A stretch of DNA of 64,000 nt from Nonomuraea soli (GTDB taxonomy: Bacteria > Actinomycetota > Actinomycetes > Streptosporangiales > Streptosporangiaceae): contig NZ_JACDUR010000011.1 of assembly GCF_013761175.1 (NCBI RefSeq), positions 124,001-188,000 of the forward strand, in the 5' to 3' direction. A program made the translations under genes and the position numbers. A model generated the notes under the pieces. The model saw only the letters and a list, made by a program, of their open reading frames with translations, made no database searches and was not told where the DNA came from. Of the stretch, positions 39,420-48,471 are shown one piece after another; within the stretch, counting starts at the first letter, position 1; each line of letters opens with the position of its first letter.

Positions 39420-40300
39420 CAGCCATCGTCTGGGAGCGGCGCAAGGCCGGGCTCGGCCGGTTCTGGCAGCAGTTCCGCAAGCAGCGGGCCGGCGTGGTCG
39501 GCGCGGTGATCCTCGGCCTGGCCGTGGTCATCGCGCTGCTCACGCCGCTGATCAGCGACGCGTCGATCATGGATGTGACCAAGGCCACCGGCAAGGACAT
39601 GGATCCGCCGAGCCTCGACTACCTCCTGGGCACCGACGAGTCCGGCCGGTCCGTGCTGCAGATGCTCATGTGGGGCTCGCGCGTCTCGCTGTTCATCGGC
39701 TTCCTGGCCGCCCTGCTCAGCATGGTCATCGGCACGGTCGTCGGCATCGCCGCCGGCCACTTCCGCGGATGGATGTCGGCGGGGCTGATGCGCGTCACCG
39801 ACTGGTTCCTGGTGCTGCCCTCGCTGGTGCTGGCCCTGGTGCTCTCGGCCATCCTGGGCGGCAGCAGCTTCACGATCATCCTGGCGATCGGGGTCACGTC
39901 CTGGGCCTCCACGGCCAGGCTGATCCGGGCGCAGACGCTCGCCGTCGAGGCCAGGCCGTACATCGAACGCTCGAAGGCGCTCGGCGCCGGCCACTGGCAC
40001 ATCATGACCAGGCACGTCCTGCCCAACGTGGCGCCGCTCGTGCTGGCCAACACCACGCTCCAGGTCGCCAGCGCGATCGTCGCGGAGTCCACGCTGGCCT
40101 TCCTCGGCGCGACCACCGGGTCGACGTCGTGGGGGAGCATGCTGCGCGGCGCCCGCGACTACGGCGCGCTGACCAACGGCGCGTGGTGGTACATCCTCTC
40201 GCCCGGCCTGTGCATCGTCGCGGTGGTGCTGGCCTTCACCCTCTGCGGCCGTGCGCTGGAGGCCGTGCTCAACCCACGTCTGCGAGGGGTGTCCCGGTGA
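39416..40300 (+). CDS. ABC transporter permease, DppC/OppC type
   Basis: A 294-residue partner permease. Helix 1 is VVGAVILGLAVVIALLTPLI, the TDESGRSVLQMLMWGSRVSL segment is typical of DppC, and the EAA loop is YIERSKALGAGHWHIMTRHVLPN. The start overlaps the previous stop by four bases and the end overlaps the next GTG by four, as in the rest of the operon. Confidence 0.94.
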   Translation: MTAIVWERRKAGLGRFWQQFRKQRAGVVGAVILGLAVVIALLTPLISDASIMDVTKATGKDMDPPSLDYLLGTDESGRSVLQMLMWGSRVSLFIGFLAALLSMVIGTVVGIAAGHFRGWMSAGLMRVTDWFLVLPSLVLALVLSAILGGSSFTIILAIGVTSWASTARLIRAQTLAVEARPYIERSKALGAGHWHIMTRHVLPNVAPLVLANTTLQVASAIVAESTLAFLGATTGSTSWGSMLRGARDYGALTNGAWWYILSPGLCIVAVVLAFTLCGRALEAVLNPRLRGVSR

Positions 40301-41379
40301 GCCTGCTCTCGTTGCAAGACCTGTCCGTCACCTACCGCATCGCCTCGGGCGAGGTGGCCGCGGTGCGCGACGTCTCTCTCGACCTCGGTGCCGGCGAGGC
40401 GCTGGGCATCGCGGGCGAGTCGGGGTCCGGCAAGTCGACGTTGGCCATGGCGTTGCTGCGGCTGCTTCCCAGCGGTACGCGCGTCGACGGCCGGATCCTG
40501 CTCGACGGCGAGGACGTCGCCGCGATGAAGTGGGGGCGGCTGCGCGCGGTGCGCTGGGCCTCCGCGTCGATCGTCTTCCAGGGCGCCCAGCACGGGCTCA
40601 ACCCGGTCAGGCGCATCGGCGAGCAGATCGCCGAGCCGATGATCGTGCACGGCACCACCAAGGAGCCCGACAAGCGGGTGGCGGAACTCCTGGCCCAGGT
40701 CGGCCTGCCCGCCTGGCGGGCACGCTCCTACCCGCACGAGCTCTCCGGCGGCCAGCGGCAGCGCGTCATGATCGCCATGGCGCTCGCCTGCGAGCCGCGG
40801 CTGATCATCGCCGACGAGCCGACCACCGCGCTCGACGTCATGGTCCAGGCGCAAGTGCTGACGCTGATCAAGAAGCTGATCGCCGAGCACGGCATCTCGC
40901 TGATCATGATCTCGCACGACCTGTCGGTGCTGGCCGACATGTGCGACCGGCTCGGTGTCATGTACGCCGGACGGCTCGTCGAGGTGGGCCCCTCTCACGA
41001 GGTGTTCCACGACGCCAGGCACCCGTACAGCAGGGCACTGGCCGCGGCCTTCCCGACGGTCGGCGACCCGGTGTCGCGCATGGCGCCCAAGGGCCTCGGC
41101 GGTGACCCGCCCGACCCGATGGACATGCCGGCCGGGTGCCCGTTCCATCCTCGCTGCCCGGTGGCGCTCGACACGTGCACCTCCATCGACGTGGAGTTGT
41201 GGCCCGCGGGTGAGCGCCGCAGCGCGGCGTGCGTGCACGTGCTGCCCGAAACGCCTGGCGCGCCCGTGTCCGACGCGCCCGTGTCCGACGCGCCGGGTTC
41301 CGACGCGCCGGGTTCCGACGCGACGGTCTCCGAGACCGGTGGCAGCGAGCCGAGCAAGACCTCAGTGGAGGCGACGTGA
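40297..41379 (+). CDS. ABC transporter ATP-binding protein, DppD/OppD type, with Ser/Asp/Pro repeat tail
   Basis: A 360-residue ATPase with Walker A GESGSGKST, signature ELSGGQRQR, Walker B IIADEPTTALD and the oligopeptide-type C-terminal motif CPFHPRCPVALDTC. After the normal end of the family it carries a tail of short repeats (APVSD, APGSD) encoded by five 15-base units. GTG start overlaps the permease stop. The tail is likely a flexible dispensable extension. Confidence 0.94.
   Translation: MSLLSLQDLSVTYRIASGEVAAVRDVSLDLGAGEALGIAGESGSGKSTLAMALLRLLPSGTRVDGRILLDGEDVAAMKWGRLRAVRWASASIVFQGAQHGLNPVRRIGEQIAEPMIVHGTTKEPDKRVAELLAQVGLPAWRARSYPHELSGGQRQRVMIAMALACEPRLIIADEPTTALDVMVQAQVLTLIKKLIAEHGISLIMISHDLSVLADMCDRLGVMYAGRLVEVGPSHEVFHDARHPYSRALAAAFPTVGDPVSRMAPKGLGGDPPDPMDMPAGCPFHPRCPVALDTCTSIDVELWPAGERRSAACVHVLPETPGAPVSDAPVSDAPGSDAPGSDATVSETGGSEPSKTSVEAT
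41260..41334 (+). repeat. Five 15-bp tandem units in ATPase gene 3' end
   Basis: Units at 41260, 41275, 41290, 41305 and 41320; the first two are identical, the next two are identical to each other, the fifth has drifted. They encode A-P-V/G-S-D pentapeptides. Confidence 0.85.
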
Positions 41380-42362
41380 CCGAGGTGCTCACCAAGCGCA
41401 AGACCCTGCTGGAGGCGCGCGACCTGCACGTGCAGTTCGCCTCGCGCGGACGCAAGGCGCGAGCCGTCGACGGGGTCAACCTCGCCGTCGGCGAGGGCGA
41501 GATCGTCGCGCTGGTCGGGGAGTCGGGCTGCGGCAAGACCACCCTGGCCAGGACCCTGCTCGGCCTGGAGCGCCCCACCTCGGGCCAGGTCCTGTACGGC
41601 GGAGCGGGGCTCGACTACGGCTCGCGCGCGCTGAAGGCCTACCGCCGCGAGGTCCAGCTCGTGCTGCAGGACCCGACGGGCTCGCTCAACCCCCGGCACA
41701 CCGTCTACGAGGCGGTCGCCGAGGGCCCGCGCATCCACGGGCTGGCCAACGAGGAGGAGATCGTCCGCGACGCGCTCTCCCGTGCGGGGCTGCGGCCTCC
41801 CGAGCGGTTCTTCCTGCGCTACCCGCACGAGCTGTCCGGCGGGCAGCGCCAGCGGGTGGTCATCGCCGGAGCGCTGGCCCTGGCGCCGCGGCTGCTGGTC
41901 GCCGACGAGCCGGTGGCCTCGCTCGACGCCTCGGTGCGCGGCGAGATCCTCGCGCTGCTGCTGAGGCTGCGCGAGGAACTGGGCCTGTCGGCGCTCGTCG
42001 TCACCCACGACCTGGGGCTGGCGTGGAACATCGCCGACCGGGTCGCGGTCATGTATCTGGGCAGGATCGTCGAGTCCGGTCCCGTCGAGCAGGTGCTCAC
42101 CGCTCCGCGGCATCCGTATACGCAGGCGCTGCTGTCGGTGCTGCCGGAGTCGCCGGAACCGGTCGTGCTGACCGGCGAGCCGCCGGACCCCACTCGGGTG
42201 CCCGGCGGCTGCCGGTTCCATCCGCGGTGCCAGGTACTGGGCGTTGGCAGGGCCGCCGAGGTCGGTGTGGACGGCAAGTGCAAGGGTGAGCCGCTCGCCG
42301 TCCTGCCTGCCGTACCTGAACCGCAGGTGGCCTGTCACTACGCGGCGGCCACCGGCTCGTAG
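41376..42362 (+). CDS. ABC transporter ATP-binding protein, DppF/OppF type
   Basis: A 328-residue second ATPase of the importer: Walker A GESGCGKTT, signature ELSGGQRQR, Walker B LLVADEPVASLD, and a C-terminal RFHPRCQVL motif shortened compared with the usual CxxHxxCP. GTG start overlaps the previous stop by four bases. It closes the operon; an imperfect hairpin follows over its stop codon. Confidence 0.94.
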   Translation: MTEVLTKRKTLLEARDLHVQFASRGRKARAVDGVNLAVGEGEIVALVGESGCGKTTLARTLLGLERPTSGQVLYGGAGLDYGSRALKAYRREVQLVLQDPTGSLNPRHTVYEAVAEGPRIHGLANEEEIVRDALSRAGLRPPERFFLRYPHELSGGQRQRVVIAGALALAPRLLVADEPVASLDASVRGEILALLLRLREELGLSALVVTHDLGLAWNIADRVAVMYLGRIVESGPVEQVLTAPRHPYTQALLSVLPESPEPVVLTGEPPDPTRVPGGCRFHPRCQVLGVGRAAEVGVDGKCKGEPLAVLPAVPEPQVACHYAAATGS

Positions 42363-42385
42363 GGCCGCGGCCGGTTCAGGCCGCC
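42344..42385. terminator. Imperfect hairpin over two convergent stop codons
   Basis: GGCGGCC-ACCGGC (42344-42356) pairs with GCCGGT-tca-GGCCGCC (42370-42385) with one bulge. It spans the end of the ABC operon and the end of the TauD-type gene, so it may end both. Confidence 0.45.
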
Positions 42386-43275
42386 GCCACCGGCGAGTAG
42401 TCGGTGGCGGGGCCGCCGGCCAGGACCTGGCTGGTCCGGCCGTCCACGCCGACCGGCACGTCGCCCGCCACGGTCACCCGATGCAGGCGCCGCGGTCCCG
42501 CGAAGTCGTGCACCACGCGGTGCTGGGTGGCGCGGTTGTCCCAGACGGCCACGTCACCCGGCGCCCAGCGCCAGCGCACGGTGTTCTCCACGCTGGTGAC
42601 GTGCTCCTGGACGAGCTTGATCACGCTGTTCGACAGGTGTGCCGGATAGCCGGAGACGCGGCGGGCGAAGTCGCCGAGCAGGATCGAGCGCTCCCCGGTC
42701 TCCGGGTGCACCCGCACCACCGGGTGGAGCGTCTCGAACACCGTGGAGGCGAAGATCTCCGCGTACTTCCTGGTGCGCTCGGGGTCGTCGGAGAAGGCCA
42801 CGCGGGCGTAGTCGTACTGGTTGGTGTGCACCGCGTGCAGCCCGTCGAGCAGCGCCCGCAGCTCGGACGGGAGCGTCTCGTACGCGGTGACCGTGTTGGC
42901 CCACAGCGTGTCGCCCCCCGCGGGCGGCAGCTCGATCGCGCGCAGGACCGAGGCCAGGGGCGGGCGTTCGATGAAGGTGACGTCGGTGTGCCACCGGTCG
43001 ACCTTCTGGCCGTTGCTGTAGTCGAGGTCGAGGACGTGGCCGCCGAGCGAGGGCAGCGTCGGGTGGCCCGTGGTCAGCTCGCCGAGGCTCCTGGCGAAGG
43101 CGATCTGACCCTCCTGGTCGAGGTGGTCCTGGCCGCGGAAGAAGACGACCTTGCGGGAGAGCAGGGTCTCGCGCACCTGGGCCACGGTGTCCGCGGACAG
43201 ATCGCCGCCGAGCTTCACGCCTGAGATCTCGGCGCCGATGCGGCCTGCCACTGGGGTAACGGTGAAGGACGACAT
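42376..43275 (-). CDS. TauD/TfdA family Fe(II)/2-oxoglutarate dioxygenase
   Basis: A 299-residue dioxygenase. The iron ligands are visible as HTD in DRWHTDVTF and the distal His in NRATQHRVVHDF; the Arg that binds 2-oxoglutarate lies in RRLHRVTVAGD. ATG 43275 gives the common MSSFTVTPVAGRIGAEISGV opening. Family members desulfonate taurine or oxidise ethers and other small acids; some tailor natural products. It is divergent from the AfsR-like regulator, 55 bases apart, which may control it. Confidence 0.93.
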   Translation of the reverse strand: MSSFTVTPVAGRIGAEISGVKLGGDLSADTVAQVRETLLSRKVVFFRGQDHLDQEGQIAFARSLGELTTGHPTLPSLGGHVLDLDYSNGQKVDRWHTDVTFIERPPLASVLRAIELPPAGGDTLWANTVTAYETLPSELRALLDGLHAVHTNQYDYARVAFSDDPERTRKYAEIFASTVFETLHPVVRVHPETGERSILLGDFARRVSGYPAHLSNSVIKLVQEHVTSVENTVRWRWAPGDVAVWDNRATQHRVVHDFAGPRRLHRVTVAGDVPVGVDGRTSQVLAGGPATDYSPVAAA

Positions 43276-43330
43276 GCCCCTGATTCTCCACACAATAGGT
43301 AGGAAATACAAGGAATGCGAGAATCCGACC

Positions 43331-46327
43331 ATGGACTTCGGCATCCTCGGCCCCTTGGTCGTCCGGTCCGCCGACGGCACGGAGATCGCCGTCGGCGGAC
43401 CCCGGCCGCGTGCGCTGCTGACGATGCTGCTGCTCAACGCGGGGCGGGTGGTCTCGCTGGAACAACTGATCGACTGGCAGTACGGCGACGCGCCACCGGC
43501 GGGCGCGGCCAACGCCGTGCAGGCACAGGTCTCCCGGTTGAGGCGCCACCTGCCCGTCGAGTTCGACGCCGTCGGCTACCGGCTGGCCGTGCCTGCCGAA
43601 TCCGTCGACGTGCACCGGTTCGAGGCCCTGGCCGGGGAAGGACGGCGGCTGCTGGCCTCCGGACATCCCGCACCGGCCGCCGCGACGCTGCGGGAGGGCC
43701 TGGCGTTGTGGCGCGGACCCGCCCTTCCCGACCTGCCCTTCGGACAGTCGCAGGTGGCCCGGCTGGAGGAACTGCGGCTGTCGGCCCTGGAGGACCTGGC
43801 CGAGGCCGAGCTGCTCCTACCGGCGGGCGACGCGCAGACCCGAGGACCAGGAGGCGCCTCCGTCGCCGCGTTGCAGGAGCTCGTCGAGGCTCATCCGCTG
43901 CGTGAACGGCTCGTCGCGCTGCTCATGCGGGCCCTGCGGGCCGCAGGGCGGCAGGCGGAGGCGCTGGCCGCCTTCGACGCGGCCAGGCGACGGCTTGCCG
44001 ACGAACTGGGCGCCGACCCGTCGCCCGAGCTGACCGAGCTCAACCTGGCCATCCTTCGCGCCGACCGGCCCGCTCCCCGGCCCGGGGTGGCGGCGCCGCT
44101 GACGAGCTTCGTGGGCCGCGCGGCCGAACTCCGCCTCCTGGCCACCGGCGCACGCCTGACGACGCTCGTGGGCCCCGGCGGGGTCGGCAAGACCCGCCTG
44201 GCCACCGAGTTCGCCGCCCGGGAACCGGGCGAGGTCTGCTTCGTCGACCTGTCGCCCGTCACCGACGAGGCCGGCGTCGCCCCCGCCGTGCTCGGCGCGC
44301 TCGGCGTGCGCGAGAGCGGCCTGCAGCCCGTCGGCGACCCCGCCGACCGCCTGGCCATCGCCCTAGCCGACCGTGACCTCCTGCTCGTGGCCGACAACTG
44401 CGAGCAGGTGGTCGTCGCGGTCGCCAGGCTGATGCGGCGCCTGCTGGGCGAGTGCCAAGGGCTGCGTGTCCTGGTGACCAGCCGGGAGGCGCTGGGCCTG
44501 ACCGGCGAGACCCTCGTGCCCCTCGCACCCCTTCCCGCGCCGCCGCTCCCGGCCTCGCCCGGCCAGGGCGCCGCCGAGGCCGCGGCCTACCCGTCCGTGC
44601 GCCTGTTCGCCGACCGCGCGGCAGCCGTACGGCCCGGCTTCGAACTCACCGACGCCAACGCCGCCGCCGTCACCGCGATCTGCGCCACCCTCGACGGCCT
44701 CCCGCTGGCCATCGAGCTCGCCGCGGCCCGGCTGCGCACCTTCCCCGTCGAGGAGATCGCCGCCCGCCTGGCCGCCGACGGCCGGTTCCGGCTGTTGTCC
44801 AGAGGCGACCGTACGGCTGCCGCCAGGCACCAGACCCTCACCGCCGTGGTCGGCTGGAGCTGGGACCTGCTCACCCCGGACGAGCAGGAACAGGCCGCCC
44901 GGTTCTCGATCTTCGCGGGCGGTGCGACGCTGGAGGCCGCCGAGGAGATCTGTGGTGACGTCACCGACCTCGTTGACAAGTCCCTGGTCGTGATCGACGG
45001 CGGGCGCTACCGCATGATGGAGACGATCCGCCTCTACTGCGCCGCCCACCAGCCGCCCGAGGTCGCCGCCGAGCACGCCGCGTACTACCTGGAGCTCGCC
45101 CGTCGCGCCGACGACCACCTGCGCGGCGCCGAGCAGCTGGAATGGCTGGCCGCCCTCACCGCCGACCACGCCAACCTGATGGCCGCCCTGCGCCACGACC
45201 CGCGGACCGGACGCCAGATGATCTCCGCGCTGGCCGCCTACTGGTGGCTGAGCGGGCGCAGGAGCGAGGCGGGCGAGCTGGCGGCGGGGCTGCTGGAGGA
45301 GCAACCAGGCCAGGAGGAGGACTACGTCTCCTGCGTCGTGCATGCCGTACCCAGGGTGGAGCCGTCGCACTGGGAACGGGCGGCCGCGATCATCAGGGGC
45401 GCGCGCACGCCGTTCCGCCACCCGTTCGTCGTGGCGATGTTCGGCATGCTCGCCGGGCCGTTCGACTCCGACAACCACACGCTGCTGGACAGCGAGCCGT
45501 GGACCAGGGCGCTCAACCGGCTCGGCCGCGCGCTGCTGCAGGCCATGGGCGGCGACCCCGCCGGAGCCGAGCGGGAGCTGGAGGCGGTGCTGGCGGCCTT
45601 CCGCACACTGGGGGAGCGGTGGGGCGTGGCACAGGGGCTCGACGGGCTGGCGATGGTGGCGACCTGGCGCGGCCAGTGGCGCCGCGCCCGCGAGCTGCGG
45701 GGGGAGGCGCTGGTGTTGCTGGAGGAGCTCGGGGCGCTGGAGGAGTGCGGGGACATTCTCGTACGGCGGGCGGAGGCGCTCGTGCGCGAGGGGGATCTCA
45801 AGGGGGCGGCGGACGACTACCGGCGCGCGGACGAGCTGTTCCGCAAGGCCGGCCAGCCCGGACGGTCGACGTTGGGGCTGGGGGAGCTGGCCCGGCTGGA
45901 GGGCCGGCTGGACGAGGCCGGAGCGTTGCTGGAGCGGGCGCTAGAGGAGGCGGGGCAGGGCGGGTTCGTGGTGGAGGGAGCCCAGGCGAGGGCGCTGACG
46001 GCGCTCGGGAGGCTGGCCCGGGCCAGGGGCGACGCCCCCGATGAAGCTCGGGCGTTTCACGAGCGGGCCGTCGGCCTGGCGCGGCGCTCGCCCCTGGCCT
46101 GCGACCTGGCCGACGCCGTCGAAGGCCTGGCCGGTGCCGTACCTCCCGACGACGCGGCCCTCCTGCTCGGCGTGGCCGTGGCCCTGCGCGGCACGGCCGC
46201 CGTCGGGGACCCCGACGTCGCGCGGACCGCCGAGGCCGTCCGCGACCGCCCCGAGATCTTCGCCCGAGGCGCCGCGATGAGCCGCGAGGAGGCGCTGACA
46301 ACCCTCGACCGGATTGTCAGCGACTGA
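43331..46327 (+). CDS. AfsR/SARP family regulator with BTAD and NB-ARC-like ATPase
   Basis: A 998-residue regulator. Residues 1-90 form an OmpR-type winged helix (MDFGILGPLVVRSADGTEIA, then VSLEQLIDWQYGD); 95-240 the bacterial transcriptional activator domain (DVHRFEALAGEGRRLLASG); then an NB-ARC-like ATPase with Walker A VGPGGVGKTRLA and a VADNCEQVV Walker B; the last third is TPR-like. ATG 43331 is the natural start. Such proteins switch on secondary metabolism or nearby genes. Flanking targets could be the divergent dioxygenase and the downstream FAD monooxygenase, 37 bases away. Confidence 0.93.
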   Translation: MDFGILGPLVVRSADGTEIAVGGPRPRALLTMLLLNAGRVVSLEQLIDWQYGDAPPAGAANAVQAQVSRLRRHLPVEFDAVGYRLAVPAESVDVHRFEALAGEGRRLLASGHPAPAAATLREGLALWRGPALPDLPFGQSQVARLEELRLSALEDLAEAELLLPAGDAQTRGPGGASVAALQELVEAHPLRERLVALLMRALRAAGRQAEALAAFDAARRRLADELGADPSPELTELNLAILRADRPAPRPGVAAPLTSFVGRAAELRLLATGARLTTLVGPGGVGKTRLATEFAAREPGEVCFVDLSPVTDEAGVAPAVLGALGVRESGLQPVGDPADRLAIALADRDLLLVADNCEQVVVAVARLMRRLLGECQGLRVLVTSREALGLTGETLVPLAPLPAPPLPASPGQGAAEAAAYPSVRLFADRAAAVRPGFELTDANAAAVTAICATLDGLPLAIELAAARLRTFPVEEIAARLAADGRFRLLSRGDRTAAARHQTLTAVVGWSWDLLTPDEQEQAARFSIFAGGATLEAAEEICGDVTDLVDKSLVVIDGGRYRMMETIRLYCAAHQPPEVAAEHAAYYLELARRADDHLRGAEQLEWLAALTADHANLMAALRHDPRTGRQMISALAAYWWLSGRRSEAGELAAGLLEEQPGQEEDYVSCVVHAVPRVEPSHWERAAAIIRGARTPFRHPFVVAMFGMLAGPFDSDNHTLLDSEPWTRALNRLGRALLQAMGGDPAGAERELEAVLAAFRTLGERWGVAQGLDGLAMVATWRGQWRRARELRGEALVLLEELGALEECGDILVRRAEALVREGDLKGAADDYRRADELFRKAGQPGRSTLGLGELARLEGRLDEAGALLERALEEAGQGGFVVEGAQARALTALGRLARARGDAPDEARAFHERAVGLARRSPLACDLADAVEGLAGAVPPDDAALLLGVAVALRGTAAVGDPDVARTAEAVRDRPEIFARGAAMSREEALTTLDRIVSD

Positions 46328-46364
46328 TCAATCAGCTGTCAGCGCCGCTCACGACGCTGTACCC

Positions 46365-47513
46365 ATGACGAACACCACCACGGTCCTGATCTCCGGCGCG
46401 AGCATCGCCGGCCCCGCGCTCGCCTACTGGCTGGCCCGCGACGGCGCCACCGTCACCATCGTCGAGAAGGCGCCCGCCCTGCGCCCCGGCGGCCAGGCGG
46501 TCGACTTCAAGGGCGAGACCCACATGGAGCTCCTGAGCCGCATGGGCATCCTGGAGGAGGTGCGTCGGCGCCAGACGGGCGGCACCGACGTCACCTTCGT
46601 CTCCCGCGACGGCGAACCGCTCGCGGTGATGCCGGGCGAGTTCACCGGCGGCGACCTGGAGATCCTGCGCGGCGACCTGTCCGAGATCCTCTACGACCTG
46701 ACCTCGCCGACCTGTGAGTACGTCTTCGGGGACTCGATCACCTCGCTGACCGAGACGGCGTCGGGCGTGCACGTGACCTTCGAGAAGGGTGCGCCCAGGA
46801 CCTTCGACCTGGTCGTCGGCGCGGACGGCATCCACTCGAATGTGCGCAACCTGGCCTTCGGTCCCGAGAAGGACTACGTCAAGCACCTGAACTACTACTA
46901 CGCCCTGGTCGACATGGCCCCGATCACGCACGAGGCGGTCGGCTACAACGAGCCAGGACGGATGGTGCAGCTCGGAGGCTCGAAGGCGCCGACGTTCTTC
47001 GTCTTCTCCTCGCCCGAGCTCACCTACGACCGCTACTCGGCCGACGAGCAGAAGCGGATCCTGCTCGACGCCTACCGCGGGCTGGGCTGGCGCGGGCCGG
47101 AGATCCTCGCCGCCCTGGCGGGGGCCTCGAACGTGTACCTCGACTCGATCGGCCACGTCGAGATCGACCGCTACTCGACCGGGCGCGTGGTGCTGATCGG
47201 CGACGCCGGATACGCCCACACCCTCGGCGGGATCGGCACCGGCCTGGCCCTGACCGCCGCCTACGTGCTGGCCGGGGAGCTTTCGCAGGCGGACCACCGC
47301 ACGGCCTTCGGGAGGTACGAGGAGATCCTCAGGTCCTTCGCGAAGGGCGCCGCCCAGGGCAACGCCGGGCGGTTCCTGGCCCCGCGCAGGAGGTACGGCA
47401 TCTGGCTGCGCAACCTGCTGTTCCGCAAGCGCTTCCTGCTCGACCAGATGGCCAAGGAGGGGGAGAAGCGCGCAGCCGGGCAGCACCGGCTGCCCGACTA
47501 CAGCTTCGCGTGA
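46365..47513 (+). CDS. FAD-dependent monooxygenase
   Basis: A 382-residue group A flavoprotein hydroxylase. The FAD-binding GASIAGPALAYWLAR (with Ser in place of the second Gly), the NAD(P)H-linked VVGADGIHSNVR (DG motif) and VLIGDAGYAHTLGGIGTGLAL (GD motif) are all present. Related enzymes hydroxylate aromatic compounds or inactivate tetracycline- and rifamycin-type antibiotics. ATG 46365 lies 37 bases after the regulator stop, so co-transcription is probable. Substrate unknown. Confidence 0.93.
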   Translation: MTNTTTVLISGASIAGPALAYWLARDGATVTIVEKAPALRPGGQAVDFKGETHMELLSRMGILEEVRRRQTGGTDVTFVSRDGEPLAVMPGEFTGGDLEILRGDLSEILYDLTSPTCEYVFGDSITSLTETASGVHVTFEKGAPRTFDLVVGADGIHSNVRNLAFGPEKDYVKHLNYYYALVDMAPITHEAVGYNEPGRMVQLGGSKAPTFFVFSSPELTYDRYSADEQKRILLDAYRGLGWRGPEILAALAGASNVYLDSIGHVEIDRYSTGRVVLIGDAGYAHTLGGIGTGLALTAAYVLAGELSQADHRTAFGRYEEILRSFAKGAAQGNAGRFLAPRRRYGIWLRNLLFRKRFLLDQMAKEGEKRAAGQHRLPDYSFA

Positions 47514-47524
47514 ACGGCGTTCTG

Positions 47525-48346
47525 TCAGCGGAACGACGCCGCGTTCTCGCTCGCCCACTGCGCGAAGGAACGTGCCTTCTTCCCGGTGACCTGCTCGACG
47601 GTCGGCACCACGGTGTAGCCGACCTCGGGGGTGTTGCCGAGCGCGTCCACCAGGAACTCGATCGTGTCCTGCCCCATGCCGAACCCCGCCCACATCTCGC
47701 GTGCCTGCTCCTCGGTCAGCTCCTCGAAGCGGATCTCCTTGCCGATCGCCGCGCTGAGCTGCCGGACCTTCTCCGTGGTCCGTACCGCCTCGGGGCCGGT
47801 CAGCGTGTAGGTGCGACCGCCGTGTCCGCCCTCGACGAGCACGGTGGCGGCCACCGCCGCGATGTCACGCTCGTGCACCATCGCGCTCAGCCGCTCGCCG
47901 TACGGCTCGCGGATGACGCCCTGGTAGCGCACGCTGTCGGCCCACCACTGCAGCGTGTTCGACATGAACTCGACCGGGTTGAGCAGCGTCCACTCCAGCC
48001 CGCTTTCCGCCAGCGCGGTCTCCAGGGGCCCGTCGGCCCGCCCGCCGAGCACGGTCACACGCTCGACGCCGGCTTCGGAGAGCGCCTCCACGAGCTTGTC
48101 GCCGTTCTGGAGAGGTGCGTAGTCGTCGCCGGCGAAGTTGATGAGGTGGACTCCGACGACGCCCTCGAGCGCTGCGCGCAGGCCGCTGGGGTCGGCCAGG
48201 TCGCCGCCCACCACCTCGACGCCCGCCGGCAGGTCGGCCCTGGCCGGGTTCCGGGTGAGCGCACGGACCTGGACGCCCGCCTCGAGCAGTTCGGCGACGA
48301 CGTGGCGGCCGACGGTTCCGGTGGCTCCGGTGACGAGGAAGGTCAT
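47525..48346 (-). CDS. NmrA-like NAD(P)-binding protein
   Basis: A 273-residue atypical short-chain reductase of the NmrA/HSCARG type. The glycine motif is VTGATGTVGRHV at the very N-terminus; NPARAD follows beta-2 and suggests NADPH preference; no YxxxK catalytic pair is seen, so it may sense rather than reduce. ATG 48346 is the start. Upstream is a striking operator with paired 12-base repeats (48364-48423), so it is tightly regulated, probably by a TetR-type factor encoded elsewhere. Confidence 0.9.
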   Translation of the reverse strand: MTFLVTGATGTVGRHVVAELLEAGVQVRALTRNPARADLPAGVEVVGGDLADPSGLRAALEGVVGVHLINFAGDDYAPLQNGDKLVEALSEAGVERVTVLGGRADGPLETALAESGLEWTLLNPVEFMSNTLQWWADSVRYQGVIREPYGERLSAMVHERDIAAVAATVLVEGGHGGRTYTLTGPEAVRTTEKVRQLSAAIGKEIRFEELTEEQAREMWAGFGMGQDTIEFLVDALGNTPEVGYTVVPTVEQVTGKKARSFAQWASENAASFR

Positions 48347-48363
48347 GGTGATGCACCCCAGTT

Positions 48364-48423
48364 CTTTGTGGAACGGAACGATTGGTTCCACTTTATCAGA
48401 ACGGAACGATTCATTCCACAAAG
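48364..48423 (-). promoter_or_regulatory. Paired-repeat operator upstream of NmrA-like gene
   Basis: CTTTGTGGAA (48364-48373) and TTCCACAAAG (48414-48423) are a perfect ten-base inverted repeat around 40 bases. Within it AACGGAACGATT occurs twice (48372 and 48400), and GTGGAAC/GTTCCAC (48368, 48385) forms an inner dyad. This is a two-site operator 18 bases from the start codon. Confidence 0.75.
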
Positions 48424-48462
48424 GCCACGGCCTCCCGCACCCGAGTGCGAGAGGCCGTGGCC
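48423..48462 (-). terminator. Long compound hairpin
   Basis: GGCCACGGCCTC (48423-48434) pairs perfectly with GAGGCCGTGGCC (48451-48462); CGCAC/GTGCG extends the stem inside. It lies ten bases past the stop of the minus-strand gene at 48472 and just upstream of the NmrA operator. Confidence 0.8.
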
Positions 48463-48471
48463 CTATGGGGA

